Both the position numbers and the translations under genes were made by a program. DNA of 10,880 nucleotides from Burkholderiales bacterium (GTDB lineage Bacteria; Pseudomonadota; Gammaproteobacteria; Burkholderiales; Burkholderiaceae_C). Each line of letters starts with the position of its first letter. The stretch's first letter is position 1. The notes beneath the pieces were generated by a model. It ran no database searches. It saw only the letters and a program-made list of their open reading frames with translations, and was not told the DNA's origin. Positions 6,038 to 10,880 of the stretch are shown here, one piece after another. Location: positions 1-10,880 of the forward strand of contig JANXMO010000330.1 in NCBI GenBank assembly GCA_025354615.1. Direction: 5' to 3'.

Positions 6038-7270
6038 TTACAGCTCGAAGCGGATACCAGCCGACACGTGCTGGAAGCGGTAGCCCTTCTGGCCAAAATT
6101 GCTCTGCACGTCAAAGAACGCGCTGTAGCCATACGGCGTGACGGCCGAGACACCCAGCGCCAGCGAGCCGTAGCTCGGGCTGACGTCGGCCGCGGTCGGG
6201 ATCAGCAGGCTGGTGTTGTCGGCGAGCAGGCGCGCGGTGGCGCTGCTGGAGCTGCTGTCGGAACGGTGGGTGGCCTCCAGGCGCACGTAGGGCAGCAGGC
6301 TGCCCCAGCTTTGTGGAAAGCCGCGTTGCAGGTTGACGCCGACGTTGGCGCTGTTCGAGCGCAGGCTTTGGCCGCCAATCGAGGTGGCGGTGGCGCCGCC
6401 CGTTTCATCAAAGCCGGCGATGTGCGTGCTCACCGTGTCCAGCCGCAGGTAAGGCGAAACGGTGAAGGCGCCAGCCACCAGGTCGGTGCCGGCGGCCAGC
6501 CCGAAGCCGCGTGCCTGGCTGCGCGTGTGGGCGTTCAGCAGCGCGCTCTGGCCGTCGTCGCGCCGCAAGTCGATGTTGCTGCGCTCATAGCTGGCGGTGG
6601 CCGAGACATAGCTGGCGGCGGTCGGGTTCCAGCTGCTGTAGGCGGTCAGGTGCTGGGCGTGGCTGTCCTGGCGGCTGGCATTGCTGTCAAAACGGATGCG
6701 GGTACGGGTGGCGCCTATCGCCGCGCCCAGCACCCACGCGTCGCTCAGCCGCTTGTCGGCGCCCAGCGTGGCGGTGTCGAGCCGCACGCGGAAGCCCGAC
6801 ACGTTGTCGGCTGCGTCGCGGTCGATGCCGGTATTGGCGGCGTCGGTGTAGACGTTGAGCGCTTGCCGGCGGGCGCGGGCGTCCGCCGAGTCGAACGAAG
6901 CGGCGGCTGCGCGCCGTTGCTGTTGCTGGCGGGTTTGCGCTTCGTCCATGTGGCTGCGCACGCTCAAGGCCGTGGCGGCGCGCAGCGGCACGCTGATGTC
7001 GTTGAACGAACTGGCCACGCCACCGGCGCTGGTGGAAGCAGCCGGCACCACCGCGCCGCCGTAGCCCGACGAGCCAGGCACCACCGCGCCGCCATAGCCG
7101 GCGTAGCCGCATTCATATCTTTCTTGCGGTGTCAGCGGAAAGAAGGCGCTCATGGTGCAAATGGCGGGTGCTGCAGGCCGGGCCTGTGCCCACACGTGTT
7201 GCGGCGCAGCGGCCAGCACCCACGGCGCGAGCGTCAAAGAGCAAAGGCGGCGGAGAGCGGTTTTGTTCAT
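6038..7270 (-). CDS. Autotransporter-type outer-membrane beta-barrel protein
   Basis: A 410-residue protein with an N-terminal signal (1-30, ending VWAQA). A short cysteine-containing region follows (C38, C54), then two GYGGAVVP units (58-65, 69-76). A Gln/Ala/Arg-rich segment (~108-135) is probably helical and could fill the barrel pore. From about 155 to the end lies an autotransporter beta-domain: alternating amphipathic strands such as AWVLGAAIGAT, SYVSATASYER and YGSLALGVSA, closing with HVSAGIRFEL. A classical large passenger is missing, so this is more like a barrel with a short N-terminal extension than a secreted-toxin autotransporter. The last residue is Leu rather than the usual Phe, with Phe two before it. 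It is the first gene of a pair with the caspase-like gene, whose ATG abuts this TAA (6038-6040). The start at 7270 is set by the signal peptide. Confidence 0.83.
   Translation of the reverse strand: MNKTALRRLCSLTLAPWVLAAAPQHVWAQARPAAPAICTMSAFFPLTPQERYECGYAGYGGAVVPGSSGYGGAVVPAASTSAGGVASSFNDISVPLRAATALSVRSHMDEAQTRQQQQRRAAAASFDSADARARRQALNVYTDAANTGIDRDAADNVSGFRVRLDTATLGADKRLSDAWVLGAAIGATRTRIRFDSNASRQDSHAQHLTAYSSWNPTAASYVSATASYERSNIDLRRDDGQSALLNAHTRSQARGFGLAAGTDLVAGAFTVSPYLRLDTVSTHIAGFDETGGATATSIGGQSLRSNSANVGVNLQRGFPQSWGSLLPYVRLEATHRSDSSSSSATARLLADNTSLLIPTAADVSPSYGSLALGVSAVTPYGYSAFFDVQSNFGQKGYRFQHVSAGIRFEL
7044..7099 (-). repeat. Two 23-bp direct repeats, 33-bp period, in the beta-barrel gene
   Basis: Bases 7044-7066 and 7077-7099 are identical except for one position (G at 7061, A at 7094). 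They encode the two GYGGAVVP units (11-residue period: GYGGAVVPGSS, GYGGAVVPAAS). Because the period is a multiple of three, gain or loss of a unit would keep the frame. Confidence 0.85.
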
Positions 7271-7451
7271 GCGGTGTCGACTCGGAAGAGCCGGTGATTA
7301 TCAGAAGTCGCGGCCACTTTCTGGCCCCCCCGGAACGAGGGGGCGGCCGGCCCAGGGCCCGACAGGAGTCCTCCGTTCTGGGTGACAAGGCCGCCGCAAT
7401 CGGTTCAACAGGCGCAACTGAGGAATGCGATGCGCTGCACCGCCACAGCTG
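7271..7451. other. Intergenic region upstream of the beta-barrel/caspase pair
   Basis: This 181-bp gap holds no gene. On the - strand GATAAT (7302-7297) is a possible -10 element about 26 bases before the ATG at 7270, but no convincing -35 hexamer lies 16-18 bases upstream. The segment 7324-7374 is very GC-rich with short inverted repeats: CCCCC/GGGGG at 7327-7331 and 7339-7343, GGCCGGCC around 7345-7352, and GGAG-TC-CTCC at 7365-7374. One of these could help end transcription of the enoyl-CoA hydratase gene, but none is followed by a T-run on the - strand. Confidence 0.35.
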
Positions 7452-8240
7452 TCAGCGGTGGCGGAACACGGGCTTGCGCTTGTGCAGGAAAGCGCTCATG
7501 CCTTCTTTTTGATCTTCGGTCGCGAACAGCGAGTGGAACTGCCGGCGCTCGAACAGCAGGCCTTCGGCCAGCGGCGCCTCGAAGGCGCGGTGGATGCATT
7601 CCTTGGCCATCATCACGCTCGGGCCGCTGAACGCGCAAATGGTCTGGCCGGCCGCCAGCGCCACGCTCAGCAGCTCGGCCGCCGGCACCACGCGTGACAC
7701 CAGCCCGGCGCGTTCGGCCTCGGCCGCGTCCATCAGGCGACCGGTCAACACCATGTCCATCGCCCGGGCCTTGCCAACGGCGCGCGGCAGGCGCTGGGTG
7801 CCGCCGGCACCGGGGATGATGCCAAGCTTGATTTCCGGCTGGCCGAAGCGGGCGCTGTCAGCCGCGAAAATGAGGTCGCACATCATCGCCAGCTCGCAGC
7901 CGCCGCCGAGCGCAAAGCCGGCCACTGCGGCGATCACCGGCTTGCGCACACGGCGCAGCGTTTCCCAGTTGCGGGTGATGCAGTCGTTTTTGTAGGCGTC
8001 CATATACGTCCAGCCGACCATGGCGCTGATGTCGGCGCCGGCGGCAAAGGCTTTGTCACTGCCGGTGAGGACGATGCAGCCGATGCCGGCGTCGGCATCG
8101 AACGCCTGCAGCGCCTGGCCCAGCTCGTCCATCAAACCGTCGTTCAGGGCGTTGAGCTGCTGCGGGCGGTTCAAGGTGATGAGCCCGGTTTTCACGGGGC
8201 CGTCGCCATGGGTGGCGGTCAAGATGAAATCGAAGAGCAT
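7452..8240 (-). CDS. Enoyl-CoA hydratase (crotonase family)
   Basis: A 262-residue crotonase-family protein that hydrates trans-2-enoyl-CoA to 3-hydroxyacyl-CoA in the cytoplasmic beta-oxidation of fatty acids or related acyl-CoAs. The CoA-binding/oxyanion motif AFAAGADI (64-71) is present, as is [14 protein letters not shown] (105-118), where E116 is the first catalytic glutamate. E136 in [19 protein letters not shown] is the second. Both acid-base residues are present, which supports a true hydratase rather than an isomerase or dehalogenase relative. Length matches the family (about 258-262). The start ATG (8238-8240) has AGGA (8252-8249) eight bases upstream. It lies 60 bp after the DUF3108 gene on the same strand and may be co-transcribed with it. 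Symbols such as paaF, echA or fadB cannot be assigned from sequence alone. Confidence 0.92.
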   Translation of the reverse strand: MLFDFILTATHGDGPVKTGLITLNRPQQLNALNDGLMDELGQALQAFDADAGIGCIVLTGSDKAFAAGADISAMVGWTYMDAYKNDCITRNWETLRRVRKPVIAAVAGFALGGGCELAMMCDLIFAADSARFGQPEIKLGIIPGAGGTQRLPRAVGKARAMDMVLTGRLMDAAEAERAGLVSRVVPAAELLSVALAAGQTICAFSGPSVMMAKECIHRAFEAPLAEGLLFERRQFHSLFATEDQKEGMSAFLHKRKPVFRHR

Positions 8241-8300
8241 GGCAAGTGTCCTGTCAGCATGGCGAAGGCGATGACTGTAGCCAGCCAGCCGGCGACTCGC

Positions 8301-9491
8301 TCAATCAGCCAGCTCGGGCGGGCGCTCGAGCAGCAGGTCGATGAAGGTGTCGGCGTTCTGATGGATGCGGATGCGCACCGGCAAATAGCGGTAACGCGGC
8401 GCGAACCACAGCTCGGCCGTCAGCTCGCCGGCGGGGCGGGCCAGGGCGCGCGGCGTCAGGTGAACGGCTTCTATGGCGCCGAACGCGGTGTGCAGCGTTT
8501 CGCTCGCGCCGACGTCGTAAATCCAGCGGTCGACGCGCTTCGGCAGCGCCAGGGCCAGTTCGACACGGTTGCCAGCGGCCAGCCGCTCGGGCTGGCGCGT
8601 GAACAGCCAGGTCAGCTGCACGAACTGGCTGGCGGTGTCCTGCACGCCCGGCCAGCGCTCGACACGGCGGCCATCGGGCAGCACGACGGCATCGGGCTCG
8701 AAGCGCAGCGTGACATGGCGGCGGTCACGAAAAGCGGCTTTGCTGTCTTCGTCGTAGCGATCGGGGGCCAAGCCGTCGGCGGTCAGGCGGCCTTCGCTGC
8801 GCATGCTGCGCGTCAGCAGCGGCGCAAACGGCAGGCCGACGCGGATGTCGACCTGCGTCTGGTAGCGGTCATCGCCGACACGTATCCATTCGACTTGCGC
8901 CTGCCCGTTGAGCTCGCCGCGGTAGTAGCCGCTCAGGGCATAGCGCAGCCGGGTGGTGGCAGGCCAGGCAAAGGCGGATGTGGCCCCGGTATCGGCAACC
9001 ATCACGCCTGATGCGGCGACCTCGGCCGGCGGTGCCGCAAGAGTTGGTGCGGCGAGGGGCGCATGGGCGGCGACGGACGATGCCGCCGCCATGGGCTCGG
9101 CCAACACCGTGACGGCAGCGGCCGAGGCGCTGTCATCAGACGGCTGTTGCGGCGCCGACGCTGCCGGCTTGGCGGCGTCGGCGCTGCTGTCGTTCAGCGG
9201 CGCGGGCGGCCGCGTCACCGCTTGAGGCCGTGGTGCTGCTGCCGTTGCCGCTGCCGTTGCCGCTGCGGTGGGCGGGCCGGCGGGCGGCGGCGCCTGCGCC
9301 GCCATGTCCCGCACATACGCCACTTGCAGGCGCGGCGGCATGGCGGCGGGTCTGAAGTCGATGAGACCCTGGGCCGCTTCGCGTACGACGCAGCCGTGAA
9401 CCGCAACGACGGCAATCACTAGTGCCGCCAGGCCCAGCCGCCGGGCGCGGCGCCACGGCCGCGGGGCAGGTGTTGTCAGCCGCTGAACCAT
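8301..9491 (-). CDS. DUF3108 domain protein with membrane anchor and Ala/Pro linker
   Basis: A 396-residue envelope protein. An Arg-rich start (11-18) and a hydrophobic segment (~19-34) form a signal anchor. It is followed by C34 in AVHGC, a poor lipobox because of His at -2, so lipoprotein status is doubtful. Residues ~64-172 are a low-complexity Ala/Pro/Ser linker. The C-terminal ~175-392 matches DUF3108, a beta-rich domain found in periplasmic proteins of beta- and gammaproteobacteria, beginning LRYALSGYYRGELNGQAQVE and ending in VRIRIHQNADTFIDLLLE. Function is unknown. The ATG at 9489-9491 overlaps the end of the M61 peptidase gene by 16 bp, which suggests coupling. The linker makes the N-terminal half unusually long for the family. 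Confidence 0.83.
   Translation of the reverse strand: MVQRLTTPAPRPWRRARRLGLAALVIAVVAVHGCVVREAAQGLIDFRPAAMPPRLQVAYVRDMAAQAPPPAGPPTAAATAAATAAAPRPQAVTRPPAPLNDSSADAAKPAASAPQQPSDDSASAAAVTVLAEPMAAASSVAAHAPLAAPTLAAPPAEVAASGVMVADTGATSAFAWPATTRLRYALSGYYRGELNGQAQVEWIRVGDDRYQTQVDIRVGLPFAPLLTRSMRSEGRLTADGLAPDRYDEDSKAAFRDRRHVTLRFEPDAVVLPDGRRVERWPGVQDTASQFVQLTWLFTRQPERLAAGNRVELALALPKRVDRWIYDVGASETLHTAFGAIEAVHLTPRALARPAGELTAELWFAPRYRYLPVRIRIHQNADTFIDLLLERPPELAD
9241..9264 (-). repeat. 12-bp tandem repeat (2 copies) in the Ala-rich linker
   Basis: The + strand unit GCCGTTGCCGCT occurs twice back to back (9241-9252, 9253-9264). On the - strand it encodes part of the ATAAATAA stretch of the DUF3108 protein's linker. 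Slippage would change the linker length by four residues without breaking the frame. Confidence 0.8.
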
Positions 9492-10880
9492 GCCTCGCGC
9501 AGCGCCAAGGCGGCGGCGCTCGGTTGCGGATCGAGTGCCAAAGTCATGGCAGCGGCGCTTGTCGCGAGGCTGCTTGTTGTGCCTGTTGCGGCGGTGTCAG
9601 CAGCGGCCGCGGGCAGCACGTCTGCACTCGGCAAGGTCAACGCCAAACGCAGCAGCCGCTGGTCGCGCGACACCAGCAGCACAGCCGGCTGGCCCGGCGT
9701 CAGCAGGCGCTGCGCGTCGTCCAGCCGGCGCAGCCGCCAGTCGCCCAGCGCCAGCAGCTCGTCGCCCGCGGCCACGCCGGCCGCCTCGGCGGCGCCGCCG
9801 CGCAGTACATGGGTGGCGCGCACGCCGGTCAACGCGCTTTCACTGACACGCAGGCCCAAGCGCTGGGCGGTGCTGACGGCCGCGGGCGGCGTGGCCTGCC
9901 ATTGCACGCCGAAGCGCGCCAGCAGCGGCGCCAGCGGCAGGTCGGCCGTGCCGTGCACCCAGGCGTCGAGTTCCGCATCCAGTGAGCCGCCCGCCTCTTG
10001 CTGCAGCGCGTGGCGCACGTCGGCTTCGGTCATCGGGCCGCCGCCGCTCGTCTGCCACAGCCGGCGCATCACGCGGTCGAGCGACGGCGTGGCGGCCGGC
10101 GGCTCGCCGAGGCTGCGCAGCGTCAAATCCAGCGCCAGCGCCACCAAGGCGCCCTTGCCGTAGTAGCTGATCGTGGCGTTGGGCGTGTTCTCGTCGCCGC
10201 GGTAGTACTTGACCCAGGCGTCGAAGCTGGCCTGGGCGACGCTTTGCACCTGCCGGCCGGGCGTTGCCAACACGCTGGCAATGGTTTTGCCGAGCAGCTG
10301 CAAATAGCGCGCGCCGTCGATCAAGCCGGCGCGCAGCAGCAGCAAGTCGTCGTAATACGAGGTGAAGCCTTCGAAGAACCACAGCAGCTGGGTGTAGTTT
10401 TCGGCCGTGTAGTCGTAGCGCTCGAAGTCGCGCGGGCGCAGCCGCTTGACGTTCCAGGCATGGAAGTACTCGTGGCTGATCAAGCCGAGCAAGCCGGTGT
10501 AACCCTCGGGCTGGGCGGCGCCGGTGCGCGGCAAGTCGCGCCGCGAGGCCAACAGCGCGGTGCTGGCGCGGTGCTCAAGGCCACCATGGCCGTCGTCAAT
10601 GGCGTTGAGCAGAAAGACGTAGCGGCTGAATGGCGCGCGCTGATCGGCATGCCAGAAGGCAATTTCGGCCGCACACACGCGCTGTGCGTCGGCCAGCAGC
10701 CGCTCGCCGTCGAAATCAGGCCAGGCGCCGGCCACGATGAATTCATGCGGCACGCCGTGCGCCTCGAAGCCGCCACGCCAAAAGCGGCCCAGCTCGAACG
10801 GGTGGTCGACCAGCTCGTCATAGTCGGCCGCCTCGTACAGCCCCATGCCCGCCGCGTCCACGCTGCCCGGCGGCTGCGCC
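9476..10880 (-). CDS. M61 family metallopeptidase (glycyl aminopeptidase-like) with PDZ domain, partial
   Basis: The gene starts beyond the right edge; the frame is open to base 10880, and about 467 residues are visible against roughly 600 for the family. Counting the GTG at 10861 as residue 1, GGLEHRAS (93-100) and the zinc site HEYFHAWN (H130, E131, H134) are visible. The likely third zinc ligand is E164 in WFFEGFTSYY. This is the M61 signature, a gluzincin group that removes N-terminal Gly/Ala in characterised members. A PDZ domain follows at about 336-412 (GVRATHVLRGGAAEAAGVAAGDELLALG pattern), probably for binding C-termini. An Ala-rich tail of ~50 residues with no obvious fold ends at AWFSG. 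The last 16 bases overlap the DUF3108 gene start. Location (cytoplasm or envelope) cannot be judged without the N-terminus. Confidence 0.88.
   Translation of the reverse strand, partial: AQPPGSVDAAGMGLYEAADYDELVDHPFELGRFWRGGFEAHGVPHEFIVAGAWPDFDGERLLADAQRVCAAEIAFWHADQRAPFSRYVFLLNAIDDGHGGLEHRASTALLASRRDLPRTGAAQPEGYTGLLGLISHEYFHAWNVKRLRPRDFERYDYTAENYTQLLWFFEGFTSYYDDLLLLRAGLIDGARYLQLLGKTIASVLATPGRQVQSVAQASFDAWVKYYRGDENTPNATISYYGKGALVALALDLTLRSLGEPPAATPSLDRVMRRLWQTSGGGPMTEADVRHALQQEAGGSLDAELDAWVHGTADLPLAPLLARFGVQWQATPPAAVSTAQRLGLRVSESALTGVRATHVLRGGAAEAAGVAAGDELLALGDWRLRRLDDAQRLLTPGQPAVLLVSRDQRLLRLALTLPSADVLPAAAADTAATGTTSSLATSAAAMTLALDPQPSAAALALREAWFSG

Noticed and set aside
5981..7297. A 438-codon open frame on the + strand across the beta-barrel gene
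   Set aside because: The opposite strand encodes a signal peptide and recognisable beta-barrel strands; the + frame gives a low-complexity Ala/Gly/Arg product typical of a shadow.
7324..7374. GC-rich inverted repeats as a Rho-independent terminator for the enoyl-CoA hydratase gene
   Set aside because: The best stem is only about 5 bp and no T-run follows on the - strand.

Overview
The window is GC-rich (mostly 65-70% by eye) and looks like a betaproteobacterial chromosome of the order Burkholderiales, probably a Comamonadaceae-like genome. This rests on the UbiH-family/DsbC pair, the M61 peptidase/DUF3108 pair and the base composition. It is inference, because no rRNA or marker gene is present. 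No tRNA, rRNA or CRISPR array was seen.

Layout. Positions 1-2809 form a + strand block: the C-terminal end of a UbiH/UbiF/VisC-type flavin hydroxylase, a DsbC-like periplasmic disulfide isomerase, a photolyase-like protein with a FAD-binding domain but no N-terminal antenna domain, and a DUF3429 membrane protein. The last two overlap and are probably translationally coupled. Positions 2846 to about 3180 hold the 3' end of an ISL3-family transposase gene on the - strand, with no intact element around it. Positions 3212-4135 (- strand) encode a 307-residue protein of unknown function in a stretch of visibly lower GC. Everything from 4238 to the window end is also on the - strand. In transcription order (right to left) it is: a partial M61 metallopeptidase with a PDZ domain, a DUF3108 protein, an enoyl-CoA hydratase, an autotransporter-type outer-membrane beta-barrel protein, and an exported caspase-like (C14) protein with Sel1-like repeats.

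The most striking signal is a perfect plant-inducible-promoter (PIP) box, TTCGC-N15-TTCGC, on the - strand at 4205-4229. It lies 69 nt upstream of the start codon of the 307-residue gene, with a weak -10-like hexamer 31 nt after the box. PIP/hrpII boxes are the operators through which HrpX/HrpB-type AraC regulators switch on type III secretion genes and effectors in Xanthomonas, Ralstonia and plant-pathogenic Acidovorax. The box, the Ser/Thr/Pro-rich N-terminus without a Sec signal, the lower GC and the adjacent insertion-sequence remnant together make this gene a strong candidate for an undescribed type III effector. It carries two copies of a roughly 40-residue module.

A second item of interest is the beta-barrel/caspase pair. 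The two genes abut (TAA directly followed by ATG), and both products carry export signals. They may form an envelope-located protease/outer-membrane-protein unit.
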